Assembly: GCA_003222835.1 (NCBI GenBank) | Contig: QHXE01000841.1 | Coordinates: forward strand, 1-6,018 | Direction of reading: 5' to 3' | DNA from: Acidobacteriota bacterium | Lineage (GTDB): Bacteria > Acidobacteriota > Blastocatellia > Pyrinomonadales > Pyrinomonadaceae | Length of the DNA: 6,018 bases | Shown here: positions 1 to 6,018 of the stretch, one piece after another | Position numbering within the stretch: position 1 is the first letter of the stretch | Layout: each line of letters starts with the position of its first letter | Notes under the pieces: model-generated | Told to the model about the DNA's origin: nothing | Seen by the model: only the letters and a program-made list of their open reading frames with translations | Database searches by the model: none | Made by a program: the position numbers and the translations under genes

Positions 1-1
1 C

Positions 2-340
2 GGCACCTGCGTGCGTGATTACATTCTCGTGGTCGATCTGGCGCGCGCGCACATCCTGGCGCTCGGCATTCTCGACGAGCGGAGCGCTATCTACAATCTG
101 GGCTGCGGCGGCGACGGTTACACCGTGCGCGAAGTGATCGACACGGCGCGCGAGATTACCGGCCGGGAAATCAAGACCCGCACGACGCCTCGTCGTCCAG
201 GCGATCCGGCGGTGCTGATTGCGAGTTCGGAAAAAATCAGACGCGAGTTGGGTTGGGAACCAAAGTTTCAGGATCTGCGAGTCATTATTAAATCCTCGTG
301 GGATTGGTTGCAGAAGAATCCGCGCGGATATGGGGAATGA
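2..340 (+). CDS. galE: UDP-glucose 4-epimerase-type NAD-dependent sugar epimerase, C-terminal fragment
   Basis: This is the C-terminal 112 residues of an extended short-chain dehydrogenase/reductase of the GalE type, which interconverts UDP-glucose and UDP-galactose in the cytoplasm using bound NAD. The frame is open to the left edge of the window and starts in the motif GTCVRDYI, typical of the GalE substrate-binding half, so the gene is 5'-truncated by the window and the GTG at 11 is not the start. Further family marks are [16 protein letters not shown], followed by [20 protein letters not shown] and GWEPKF, the usual GalE C-terminal block. One oddity: the common 'RDYIHV.DLA' reads '[10 protein letters not shown]', with leucine replacing histidine. 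It ends 33 nt before the toxin gene. The family is secure; the exact sugar is less so, since related UDP-hexose and UDP-N-acetylhexosamine epimerases share these motifs. Confidence 0.9.
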   Translation, partial: GTCVRDYILVVDLARAHILALGILDERSAIYNLGCGGDGYTVREVIDTAREITGREIKTRTTPRRPGDPAVLIASSEKIRRELGWEPKFQDLRVIIKSSWDWLQKNPRGYGE

Positions 341-373
341 TTTGTTCTTCACTGCCCCAGAGCTACAACCCAT

Positions 374-673
374 ATGGACATCGTCTACCGCTTGCAGGGC
401 ATCGAGTTTGAGTGGGACGAAGGGAAGGCCGAGGCGAACGTTCGCAAACATGGCGTCACGTTTGAAGAAGCCGCGGAGATATTCTTTGATCCCTTTTACC
501 GAACGGGCGACGCGTCGATAGATGAGGAAGAAGACCGCGAGGTTATTATTGGGTACACATTTGCTTCGCGTCTACTTCTCGCGGTATATACTGAACGTGG
601 TGAACGAACCCGAATAATTTCGGCTCGTCCCGCCACTGCCACGGAGAGAAGGATTTATGAAGAAGCCGAATAA
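374..673 (+). CDS. brnT: BrnT-family toxin of a type II toxin-antitoxin system (DUF497)
   Basis: A 99-residue protein with the full signature of the BrnT family, small RelE-fold ribonuclease toxins. Visible are FEWDEGKAEANVRKHG (residues 12-27), 'TFEEAAEIFFDP' (29-40), the central acidic then EDREVIIGYT segment (53-62), and the C-terminal ISARPAT (82-88) followed by E91, R92 and Y95. In the family the basic and acidic residues of the first block and the ISAR.AT..E block form the presumed RNA-cleaving surface. The length matches the family (about 90-100 aa). The ATG has only a weak upstream ribosome-binding site. The gene starts 33 nt after the epimerase stop and its last 17 nt overlap the antitoxin gene, the normal toxin-first order for brnT. 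No truncation or missing core residue is seen, so it is probably functional. RNase activity is inferred from the family. Confidence 0.88.
   Translation: MDIVYRLQGIEFEWDEGKAEANVRKHGVTFEEAAEIFFDPFYRTGDASIDEEEDREVIIGYTFASRLLLAVYTERGERTRIISARPATATERRIYEEAE
643..653 (+). promoter_or_regulatory. Purine-rich ribosome-binding site for the antitoxin gene
   Basis: The stretch GGAGAGAAGGA lies 3 nt before the ATG at 657 and sits inside the end of the toxin gene. It offers the GGAG core at 10 nt spacing and the AAGGA core at 3 nt. It is the clearest Shine-Dalgarno-like sequence in the window and fixes the antitoxin start within the toxin reading frame. This arrangement fits translational coupling and strong antitoxin expression (inference). 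Confidence 0.6.
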
Positions 674-974
674 CGACACACCCAGAGCCGAAGAGGGATT
701 TGAGTTGCGTTTACGCCCTCGTCCAACCAGCTCAATTACGCTTAAGATACCCGTCGAGACCCTAAAGTCCTTGGAGCGCGTGGCCGCTAGCCGCGAGATG
801 TCAGTTGACGCCCTAATCAAGTTCTACGTGGGCCAGGGGCTGCGGCAAGATCTAGCCAAGCTCTTTGCGGACCGAGTCCTCGAGACTACTGAGCAGGTAT
901 TGACGCGACATATTCAATCCGAAGAAGAAGTCTCAGCAATTCTCAAAGAGATTCGCGGCGAAGCTGCGGCGTAA
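657..974 (+). CDS. Ribbon-helix-helix (CopG-like) antitoxin partner of BrnT
   Basis: A 105-residue protein placed as the antitoxin because it directly follows and overlaps the brnT toxin gene (17 nt shared, different frame). A short disordered basic/acidic N-terminus (1-24) precedes a ribbon-helix-helix pattern: a strand SITLKIP (26-32), helix A ETLKSLERVAASREM (34-48) and helix B SVDALIKFYVGQGLRQDL (49-66). A charged helical tail (67-101) probably wraps the toxin. Proteins of this fold dimerise, bind operator DNA with the strand and repress their own operon while neutralising the toxin; that role is inferred here. It lacks the acidic DE-rich N-terminus and RPGKKQV-type segment of textbook BrnA, so I give no symbol. 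The start is supported by a good ribosome-binding site. No operator could be identified with confidence. Confidence 0.78.
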   Translation: MKKPNNDTPRAEEGFELRLRPRPTSSITLKIPVETLKSLERVAASREMSVDALIKFYVGQGLRQDLAKLFADRVLETTEQVLTRHIQSEEEVSAILKEIRGEAAA

Positions 975-1139
975 AGCTGAACGGCGACCGATAATCTCAC
1001 CGAGACTAATTTTCAAACCCACCCCGTTAATAAATCACTCGCCTCGTCCGTCTAATAAACGGAACTTGCTGCGGAATTTCTTGTCCAAACTTTTGCCGCT
1101 GACTCGTCGTACTGAAACCTGTCTGGCGACGAAATCATC

Positions 1140-2387
1140 ATGCGTTATCTCTTCTCAGTTTATGGCGACTCCGCCCGGATCGCCCTGCAATCGATCCTGG
1201 CGCACAAGCTGCGCGCGTTTCTCACCTTGATTGGCATCATCATCGGCGTGGCGTCGGTGGTCGTCGTCGGCGCCGCGATCTCCGGGCTCAACACTTACGT
1301 CGTCGAGAAGGTGTCCAAGGTTCTGGGCACGAATCATTTCATGATCGCGCGCATGGTCAGTCAGGGTGAGTTGTCTGAGGAAGATCTAGAGCGCATGAAC
1401 CGTCGTAATAAGCAACTGAAATGGGCGGACATGGAGTGGCTGCAGGAATACTGCGAAACCTGCACTGCGGTAGGGGCGGAGGCGGGACGGGGAACGAAAT
1501 TCGAACAGAACGGCATGACCTTCTTCGGCGGCATCATCTTCGGGGTAACCGCCAACATGGCTGAGATCGAAGACAAGACGATGACGGACGGACGCTTCAT
1601 CCAACCCGAAGAAGTGTCGCACAGCAAGCTGGTCGTCGTTCTCGGCGCTGATATCAAGGACAAGTTCTACCCGGACATTGACCCCCTCGGCAAAGAGTTC
1701 AAGGTGGCCGGTCTGCCGATGCGCGTTGTCGGCGTGGAAGAGAGGCGCGGTCCCATCTTCGGCGACCTGATCGACAAGCACGTTTACATTCCGCTGACGA
1801 CCTTTCAGCGTCTTTATGGACGCAACCTCGATTTGCAAATCCACGGCAAGGGGCAGCGACGCGAGACCTTCCAGTTGACCATCGAGGACGCCCGCCGCGC
1901 GCTGCGCAATTATCACGAGCTGATCGGCAGCGAGGAGGACGACTTTGGTCTCGTGAACACCGAAGCGCTCGGCAGCCAAATCGATCAGTTCACGGGAGCG
2001 ATCGCGCTGGTCGTTACCCCAATCACCCTGATCGCACTGGTCGTCGGTGGCATCGTGGTGATGAACATAATGCTTGTCTCTGTCACCGAGCGCACTTTCG
2101 AGATCGGTTTGCGCAAGGCGCTCGGCGCCCGGCGAAAGCAGGTGCTCCTGCAGTTTCTGATCGAGTCATCGATGCTGTGCGCGCTCGGAGGCGTTCTGGG
2201 TCTGCTCGCCGCCGCCGGAATCTCCTGGGCAGTGACGGTCTTAACCCCGATTACGATGACGATCACCATAGGCTACATCGTGCTCGCACTCGGCGTCTCG
2301 ACCGCCGTCGGCATGATCGCCGGTATCTATCCGGCCTTCAAGGCCTCGCGACTCGACCCGATCATCGCGCTGACCAAAACGACGTAG
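1140..2387 (+). CDS. MacB/FtsX-type ABC transporter permease (first of tandem pair)
   Basis: A 415-residue inner-membrane permease with the MacB layout. It has a short cytoplasmic N-terminus with a [20 protein letters not shown] first membrane segment (about 26-50), a periplasmic core domain (about 51-285), then the FtsX domain with three more membrane helices (about 286-312, 343-367, 376-397). The FtsX signature [20 protein letters not shown] and ALGARR runs from 307 to 332; this cytoplasmic coupling-helix region contacts the ATPase. The C-terminus '[15 protein letters not shown]' is also typical. Such permeases drive mechanotransmission for export of peptides, antibiotics or lipoproteins; the substrate cannot be read here. 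A CETC motif (105-108) lies in the periplasmic domain. The ATG has no strong ribosome-binding site, but the N-terminus matches the family. The 165 nt upstream hold no feature I can support. No ATPase gene is in the window. Confidence 0.9.
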   Translation: MRYLFSVYGDSARIALQSILAHKLRAFLTLIGIIIGVASVVVVGAAISGLNTYVVEKVSKVLGTNHFMIARMVSQGELSEEDLERMNRRNKQLKWADMEWLQEYCETCTAVGAEAGRGTKFEQNGMTFFGGIIFGVTANMAEIEDKTMTDGRFIQPEEVSHSKLVVVLGADIKDKFYPDIDPLGKEFKVAGLPMRVVGVEERRGPIFGDLIDKHVYIPLTTFQRLYGRNLDLQIHGKGQRRETFQLTIEDARRALRNYHELIGSEEDDFGLVNTEALGSQIDQFTGAIALVVTPITLIALVVGGIVVMNIMLVSVTERTFEIGLRKALGARRKQVLLQFLIESSMLCALGGVLGLLAAAGISWAVTVLTPITMTITIGYIVLALGVSTAVGMIAGIYPAFKASRLDPIIALTKTT

Positions 2388-2393
2388 TTCGAT

Positions 2394-2495
2394 TTTTGCG
2401 CCTTACGTCTTTTGGTTCTTTGCGGCTTTGCGAGAACTGTTTCACGCCAAGCCGCAAAGAAAAGAAAGTCGCAAGACGCCAAGACTAGCGAAAAA
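2394..2495. repeat. Imperfect palindromic intergenic repeat of the 'CTTTGCGGCTTTGCG' kind
   Basis: The core arms 2416-2432 and 2445-2461 are complementary at 16 of 17 positions around a 12-nt loop (2433-2444). Outside them lie looser complementary flanks, TTTTTGCG at the left and CGAAAAA at the right, and the right half contains related units (CGCCAAG seen twice). The element fills almost all of the 114-nt gap between the two permease genes. Purine/pyrimidine-asymmetric palindromes built from CGCAAAG units are, from memory, dispersed in many genomes of soil bacteria; copy number here is unknown. The RNA would fold into a strong stem and may affect readthrough or mRNA stability between the two genes. 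There is no clean U-tract directly after the stem, so I do not call a terminator. Confidence 0.7.
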
Positions 2496-2501
2496 CGGTT
2501 A

Positions 2502-3779
2502 ATGAAAATAAGACTTCCAAATTTTTTTCCGCGCGAAACGCTGCTGATGGCGCTCGACAGCCTCCGGGCGCACAAGTTCCGGAGCGCGCTTACGGTGCTC
2601 GGGATCGTCATTGGCGTGCTGGTCGCGATCGTGGTCGCATCGATTCTCACGGGTCTCCGAGCCAACATCGTCAAGATGGTCGAGGAGTACGGCACCAATA
2701 ATATTTACGCTTTCCACCTGACTACGGGACCGCAAGTGGGGGAGCGCGACCAATCCGAGCGCGCGCGAAAGCCCCTGACCCCGGAAGATGCCGAAGCAAT
2801 CGCCGAGCAGGCCTCAGCGGTAGAGGCGATGGCACTCGAGTCTACGAACATTGGCTGTGGGGGCTGCGGCTTTGACGACACGATCAAGATCAACAATAGG
2901 ACTTACCGGCGTGGCAACACCAAGGGAGTCACTGCTAACCACGCTGACATTCACAACGCATCGCTGAAGGAAGGCCGTTTCATCTCGGAGCAGGACGATC
3001 TGAACCGCCGCAATGTGATGGTGATTGGCGTCAATGCCGCGACGGCTCTCTTTCCCGACCAGGATGGGGGCATCGTCGGAACGCGCGTGAGGATGGGCGG
3101 CTATGTGTGGGAGATCGTCGGCGTGCTGGCGAAGCGCCAGACGACAGTCTTTGGTGAGAACGAAGAGGATAATGCCGTCTTCGTTCCATTTCGCACCGGA
3201 CTCCAGATCGCTCCCGGACGCAAGTATCTGATCATTATTGCGCGGGCGAAATCAGGGCAGTTACAGGAGGCAGTCAATCAGGTCGAAGAGATTTTGCGCA
3301 CGCGCCGGCAGGTTAAGTTTTCTGATCCAAACAACTTCGACGTCAAGACTGCGAACGCTTTCATCACGCAGTTCGATAGCATCTTCGGTATGATCGGCAT
3401 CATCGCCATTGCGATCTCATCGGTCGGCTTGATGGTTGGCGGCATCGGTGTCATGAATATCATGTTGGTGAGCGTTACTGAGCGCACGGCAGAAATCGGC
3501 ATTCGCAAGGCGCTGGGTGCGCGCCGCCGCGACATTACTAATCAATTCCTGTTCGAAGCGATGACCCTGACGTTTCTTGGGGGAGTCATCGGCGTGCTTG
3601 CGGCCGTCGGGATCAGCAAACTCATAATGCTCCTGATACCCAGCCTGCCCGCCTCGATTCCAACCTGGGCTGTTACTACAGGACTAACGGTCAGCGTCGC
3701 CGTCGGACTAATCTTCGGCGTCTGGCCCGCGCGCAAGGCGGCGCGTTTGGATCCGATTGAGTGCTTGCGGTATGAATAG
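2502..3779 (+). CDS. MacB/FtsX-type ABC transporter permease (second of tandem pair)
   Basis: A 425-residue permease paralogous to the preceding one. Membrane segments are at about 28-52, 293-322, 354-381 and 387-408, with a periplasmic MacB-like core between the first two. The FtsX signature [20 protein letters not shown] and ALGARR (317-342) is nearly identical to the upstream protein, and the end '[18 protein letters not shown]' is standard. The frame stays open upstream to a TTG at 2412, but those 30 extra residues are translated palindromic repeat, so the ATG at 2502 is chosen; its ribosome-binding site is weak. A CGGC motif (C119, C122) lies in the periplasmic domain. The protein may form a heterodimer with the upstream permease, powered by an ATPase encoded elsewhere (inference); the substrate is unknown. 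The gene ends 3 nt before a second palindromic element. Confidence 0.9.
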   Translation: MKIRLPNFFPRETLLMALDSLRAHKFRSALTVLGIVIGVLVAIVVASILTGLRANIVKMVEEYGTNNIYAFHLTTGPQVGERDQSERARKPLTPEDAEAIAEQASAVEAMALESTNIGCGGCGFDDTIKINNRTYRRGNTKGVTANHADIHNASLKEGRFISEQDDLNRRNVMVIGVNAATALFPDQDGGIVGTRVRMGGYVWEIVGVLAKRQTTVFGENEEDNAVFVPFRTGLQIAPGRKYLIIIARAKSGQLQEAVNQVEEILRTRRQVKFSDPNNFDVKTANAFITQFDSIFGMIGIIAIAISSVGLMVGGIGVMNIMLVSVTERTAEIGIRKALGARRRDITNQFLFEAMTLTFLGGVIGVLAAVGISKLIMLLIPSLPASIPTWAVTTGLTVSVAVGLIFGVWPARKAARLDPIECLRYE

Positions 3780-3782
3780 AAA

Positions 3783-3869
3783 GACAGGATTAACAAGATG
3801 GACAAGATTAGAAGGTTGATGACTCGCCTTTCTCAGGTTCCATATCTTGTAAATCATGTAAATCCTGTC
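3783..3869. repeat. Palindromic repeat with 9-bp internal period ('ACAGGATTA' kind)
   Basis: The left arm 3783-3808 and right arm 3844-3869 are complementary at 22 of 26 positions around a 35-nt loop. Each arm is itself three degenerate 9-bp units (ACAGGATTA, ACAAGATGG, ACAAGATTA on the left). The element lies between two convergent genes, directly after the permease stop codon and just before the duplicated phosphatase tail. From general knowledge, similar CAGGATTA-unit palindromes are dispersed in intergenic DNA of several phyla. It could act as a bidirectional barrier to readthrough or protect 3' ends, but no U-tract follows, so termination is only a possibility. Confidence 0.75.
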
Positions 3870-3873
3870 CAAA

Positions 3874-3978
3874 TCAATTCGCCCTCCGTTGCATTTCTTT
3901 CAACGTCTCCGGAATCAGCGAAGTGATGTGATGTTTTGCGCTTTGGCCGTCGGCGTATGTCTGATAGAGCATGAAGTC
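3874..3978 (-). pseudogene. Detached second copy of the phosphatase gene's 3' end
   Basis: On the minus strand this stretch would encode 34 residues, starting DFMLYQTYADGQSAKHHI and ending EMQRRAN before a TGA at 3874-3876. It matches the last 37 codons of the intact phosphatase gene upstream of it. The underlying 99-nt repeat (3881-3979 against 4034-4132) has no gaps and 8 mismatches. Five changes are synonymous; two codons are altered (Thr to Lys, Lys to Arg). The copies are 153 nt apart, so they share a frame, but in-frame stops after the intact gene (4018-4020, then TGA and TAA in the spacer) prevent readthrough. No start codon or ribosome-binding site of its own makes a working gene likely. 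Best read as the leftover tail of an older or incoming allele. Confidence 0.8.
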
Positions 3979-4017
3979 GCTTTAAGATCACAATTTGTGA
4001 CCTTGAAGCCCGGCAAA

Positions 4018-4812
4018 TCAAATCCCCGCGGCCGCCTTCCGCTGCATTTCTTTCAACGTCTCTGGAATCAACGACGTGATGTGATGAGTGGCGCTTTGGC
4101 CGTCGGCGTATGTCTGATAGAGCATGAAGTCGGGCAGTGACAGGCAGGACAGCGGCGAGTGCAAGTTGTAACCCGTGTCGATGCCGATCGCGCTGTGGAA
4201 GATGTAGATGCCGTGATGGCCCAGGCGGCCACGCAAAGGCAGGAAAGCTGTCGGCGTGTGGCCGAAGACACAGGGCTTGCCGCGATAGCTTTTGTAAAAA
4301 TCCATGTCGCGCGTCCAAAGCAAAGCCTGGGGTGAACTGTCGCGCGGATGCTTTCCCTGCTCCAAACCCGCATGAACGTAGAGGGCAAAATCGTCTTCGT
4401 GATACAGAGGCAACTGACGAAAGAACTCGATTTGATTCCCAGGAATCTTTTCGGCGAATAGCTTGCGGGCAATTTCAAAGTCAGCTTCGGTCTGAAGGCG
4501 GAGAGGCGTTTGAGTGTACTGTTCAAATGTGCGGTCGCCGCCCGTGTCGGCGTCGATCCACGTCAGCTTTTTCCCATCGATAAAATCCAACAGCATCTGC
4601 TCGTGATTTCCGCGCAGGCAGATGACCCTCTCGGGATTCGCACCGCACAGGTCCAGGACGTGCTCGACGCATCCGGGCACATCCGATCCTCGATCGATCA
4701 AGTCGCCGAGGAAGATCAACTTGTCGGTTGATTCGTCGCGCGGCAGCAGATCGAGCAGGTGGTGAAGCTGCGCGCAGCGTCCGTGGATGTCGCCAATGAC
4801 GAAGGTTTTCAT
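4018..4812 (-). CDS. PPP-superfamily metallophosphatase (bacterial Ser/Thr protein phosphatase type)
   Basis: A 264-residue calcineurin-like phosphoesterase of the PPP class, expected to hydrolyse phosphate monoesters with two metal ions in the cytoplasm. All core motifs are visible: GDIHG (7-11), GDLIDRG (36-42), GNHE (68-71), HAG (147-149) and GHTP (184-187), followed by GIDTG (210-214). GDxHG, GDxxDRG and GNHE together mark the PrpA/PrpB and lambda-phosphatase group rather than generic phosphoesterases, so a protein phosphatase is plausible; diadenosine-tetraphosphate hydrolase (ApaH) is the main alternative. No signal peptide or membrane segment is seen. The ATG is right at the first motif as usual, but has no clear ribosome-binding site. 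The last 37 residues are encoded within a duplicated segment. Upstream on the same strand, 200 nt away, is a TPR gene; that gap holds a nested palindrome. Confidence 0.9.
   Translation of the reverse strand: MKTFVIGDIHGRCAQLHHLLDLLPRDESTDKLIFLGDLIDRGSDVPGCVEHVLDLCGANPERVICLRGNHEQMLLDFIDGKKLTWIDADTGGDRTFEQYTQTPLRLQTEADFEIARKLFAEKIPGNQIEFFRQLPLYHEDDFALYVHAGLEQGKHPRDSSPQALLWTRDMDFYKSYRGKPCVFGHTPTAFLPLRGRLGHHGIYIFHSAIGIDTGYNLHSPLSCLSLPDFMLYQTYADGQSATHHITSLIPETLKEMQRKAAAGI
4034..4132. repeat. Direct repeat copy B, inside the intact phosphatase gene
   Basis: This 99-nt stretch encodes most of the phosphatase C-terminus and is repeated at 3881-3979 in the same orientation with 91 of 99 identical bases and no gap. 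The 54-nt spacer between the copies (3980-4033) resembles neither copy. At the upstream edge (in gene direction) the similarity stops abruptly at the codon for Asp228, and at the other edge both copies diverge a few codons before their own stop codons. Confidence 0.9.
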
Positions 4813-4833
4813 GAAGGTTATCTTGAGACTAAA

Positions 4834-4976
4834 GTAAACCGCTCTTTCAGGCCTTGAGATGATAGTGATTGAGAGATCTGTTGAGGATCTCTCAGGTTAG
4901 GAAGGGCGGTTTACCCCCGCCTTTTCAGAGCCAATAAGATCAAGCGGGGGCAAGCCACCCTTCCTGACCCTGAGAT
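4834..4976. repeat. Nested three-arm palindromic element
   Basis: A central arm at 4900-4920 is complementary to 4944-4964 at 18 of 21 positions (loop 4921-4943), and the pairing extends outward through TCTCAGG (4890-4896) and CCTGAGA (4969-4975). The same central arm is also complementary to 4834-4848 at 13 of 15 positions, including a perfect TAAACCGC/GCGGTTTA block. Thus 4834-4860 is a degenerate direct copy of the right arm (about 19 of 27 matches to 4950-4976). The element fills most of the 200-nt gap between the TPR and phosphatase genes, both on the minus strand, and would lie in the phosphatase mRNA leader if the two are cotranscribed. It is probably a dispersed intergenic repeat; a regulatory role is unproven. 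Confidence 0.75.
4870..4894. other. Perfect 9-bp stem-loop upstream of the phosphatase gene
   Basis: TGAGAGATC (4870-4878) and GATCTCTCA (4886-4894) are perfectly complementary around a 7-nt loop. The stem sits within the larger nested palindrome and shares bases 4890-4894 with its long hairpin, so the two structures cannot form fully at once. It lies 58 nt upstream of the phosphatase start codon. It lacks a U-tract on either strand, so it is not a standard intrinsic terminator; an operator-like dyad is an alternative reading. Confidence 0.6.
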
Positions 4977-5012
4977 TGCTTAGAATTTTGTCTATCTCCA
5001 AGAGTTGCGCTA

Positions 5013-6017
5013 CTAGTCAAGATTCTCTGACGCAGGCGTGTTGATTGAACCAATGATCCGTTGGTACTCAGGATCGTCCCGCAGCGAATCCCAGTTCTTA
5101 TCGTGTTCGAACCATTGCTTGTTTTCATTTCCCAAAGCGATGGCGCGCCGCAACCACTTCAGAGCCTCGTCGCGCTCGCCTTCCATCGCGTAGGCCGAGG
5201 CCAGCCAATAAGCCACGTCATGATCGGTGTCAGCGGTTTTCTTTACTTCATCTGTCAGTTGCGCGCGCGCCTCATCGCTAAAGCCCAGCGCGCTCAGGAA
5301 GGTCGCGTAGATTGGGCGAATGCCGTCGAGCTGCGGTTGCTGTTCGAGGACTTGCTCAAGAATTTCCGCGGCCTTCACCGGTTCCCCGTGATAGTAGAGC
5401 GTGCGGGCGCGGAAGGTCTTGATCAACGGATGATCGGGTTCGAGCGCGGCGCCCTGATCAAGTTCGGCTAATGCTTCATCGTATCGTCCCTGATATCTGA
5501 ATATGCGCGCCCGATTGTAGCTGGCGACAACTCGCTCGGCGGGATTTAGCCGTGCCATGCGCTCATAACTACGCAGCGCTTTCTCGTAATCGCCATCAAG
5601 CCGGGCCAGTACACCGCGCACAAAGTGGACTCCGACGTCGTTGGGCGCTTCGCGTCTCAATTGATCCGCAGCGTCGCGGGCTTTCTTTTTCTCGCCGCGC
5701 GAAAGATAGATTAAAACCATGTGCATGCGCGCTTCCAGCAGATGCGGATCAAGTGCGAGAGCTTTATCGAATGCTTCCTGGGCGCTGGCATGATCGCCCG
5801 TTTCGCCGAGCCCTTTTATGACCCGATTCGCATAGGCGCTGCCGAGCGCAGAAAGCGCCAAGGCGAATGAGGGATCGAGATCGGCGGCTCGTTCGAAATG
5901 CTCGATTGCTTCGTCAATGTCTTTGCGGGCGATGCTGTGATAGATGAAACGACCCATACAATCGCGGCCGCGCAAATACTCCTCATAAGCTTCGGCGTTC
6001 GCTGTCTTGCCCCGTTC
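5013..6017 (-). CDS. TPR-repeat protein, C-terminal part (N-terminus outside window)
   Basis: The frame is open to the right edge, giving 334 residues of the C-terminal part; the true start is outside. From the junction NAEAYEEYLRGRD onward it consists of about eight degenerate tetratricopeptide repeats up to residue 297, for example DIDEAIEHFERAADLDP, GDYEKALRSYERMARLNP and GRYDEALAELDQGAALEP. It ends with a block containing NENKQWFEHDKNWDSLRDDP (297-316). A 'NAEAY..YLRGR' entry and a 'WF..D..WD.LRDDP' exit are what I know from large bacterial proteins that carry an N-terminal Ser/Thr kinase, winged-helix regulator or TolB-like domain before a TPR array, so one of these is likely upstream. 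TPR arrays are protein-binding scaffolds; the partner is unknown. The TAG stop lies 200 nt before the phosphatase gene on the same strand. Confidence 0.85.
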   Translation of the reverse strand, partial: ERGKTANAEAYEEYLRGRDCMGRFIYHSIARKDIDEAIEHFERAADLDPSFALALSALGSAYANRVIKGLGETGDHASAQEAFDKALALDPHLLEARMHMVLIYLSRGEKKKARDAADQLRREAPNDVGVHFVRGVLARLDGDYEKALRSYERMARLNPAERVVASYNRARIFRYQGRYDEALAELDQGAALEPDHPLIKTFRARTLYYHGEPVKAAEILEQVLEQQPQLDGIRPIYATFLSALGFSDEARAQLTDEVKKTADTDHDVAYWLASAYAMEGERDEALKWLRRAIALGNENKQWFEHDKNWDSLRDDPEYQRIIGSINTPASENLD

Positions 6018-6018
6018 C

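Noticed and set aside
1047..1063. Small hairpin TCCGT/ACGGA upstream of the first permease
   Set aside because: Only a 5-bp stem with a 7-nt loop and no U-tract; too weak for a terminator or a regulatory call.
975..1139. Search for a promoter before the first permease
   Set aside because: TTG-starting hexamers exist (near 1066, 1081, 1093), but none has a credible -10 box at normal spacing.
1386..1979. Long open frame of 197 codons on the minus strand, opposite the first permease
   Set aside because: It is antisense to a clearly real gene, has no recognisable domain, and is explained by the codon bias of the gene on the other strand.
2412..2501. N-terminal extension of the second permease from a TTG start
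   Set aside because: The extra residues are translated palindromic repeat and lie before the normal family start; the ATG at 2502 fits family length.
3783..3869. CRISPR-like or satellite reading of the 9-bp units
   Set aside because: The units are contiguous, degenerate and arranged as a palindrome, with no spacers of constant length.
3988..4000. TCACAA-T-TTGTGA dyad resembling a CRP/FNR-type operator
   Set aside because: It lies in the spacer between two copies of a gene 3' end, with no promoter or gene start nearby; a 6-bp dyad arises easily by chance.
3854..4318. Minus-strand open frame that contains the same 30-odd residue segment twice
   Set aside because: The protein-level repeat is only the DNA duplication of the phosphatase tail read in a wrong frame; the true frame is the phosphatase one.

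Overview
The window reads as a chromosomal segment of a soil-type bacterium with moderately high GC. The best guess is Acidobacteriota, perhaps class Blastocatellia. That rests on three impressions from protein style, not on a search: tandem MacB-like permeases, a large TPR protein of the kind that follows kinase or TolB-like domains in that phylum, and several unrelated intergenic palindromes.

Layout. Positions 2-340 (+) hold the C-terminal end of a UDP-glucose 4-epimerase-type sugar nucleotide epimerase. Positions 374-974 (+) hold a two-gene toxin-antitoxin module: a BrnT-family toxin followed by, and overlapping by 17 nt, a ribbon-helix-helix protein that is not a textbook BrnA. Positions 1140-3779 (+) hold two consecutive MacB/FtsX-type ABC permeases (415 and 425 aa) with no ATPase gene in view; a palindromic repeat sits between them. 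Positions 3780-4017 are the junction of two convergent transcription units. This stretch contains a 9-bp-periodic palindrome and a second, degenerate copy of the 3' end of the neighbouring phosphatase gene. Positions 4018-4812 (-) encode a PPP-superfamily metallophosphatase with all core metal-binding motifs. Positions 4813-5012 are filled largely by a nested palindromic element with three mutually complementary arms. Positions 5013-6017 (-) encode the C-terminal part of a TPR-repeat protein whose N-terminus lies outside the window.

How the parts relate. The epimerase end, the toxin-antitoxin pair and the permeases share a strand but look like separate units. The two permeases probably assemble with an ATPase encoded elsewhere. 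The TPR protein and the phosphatase are on the same strand, in that order. If the missing N-terminus of the TPR protein is a Ser/Thr kinase, this would be a kinase-phosphatase neighbourhood, but the window cannot show it. I see no new defence system or enzyme pathway. The most informative oddity is the duplicated 3' tail of the phosphatase gene: it diverged mostly at synonymous positions, so both copies appear to descend from working genes.
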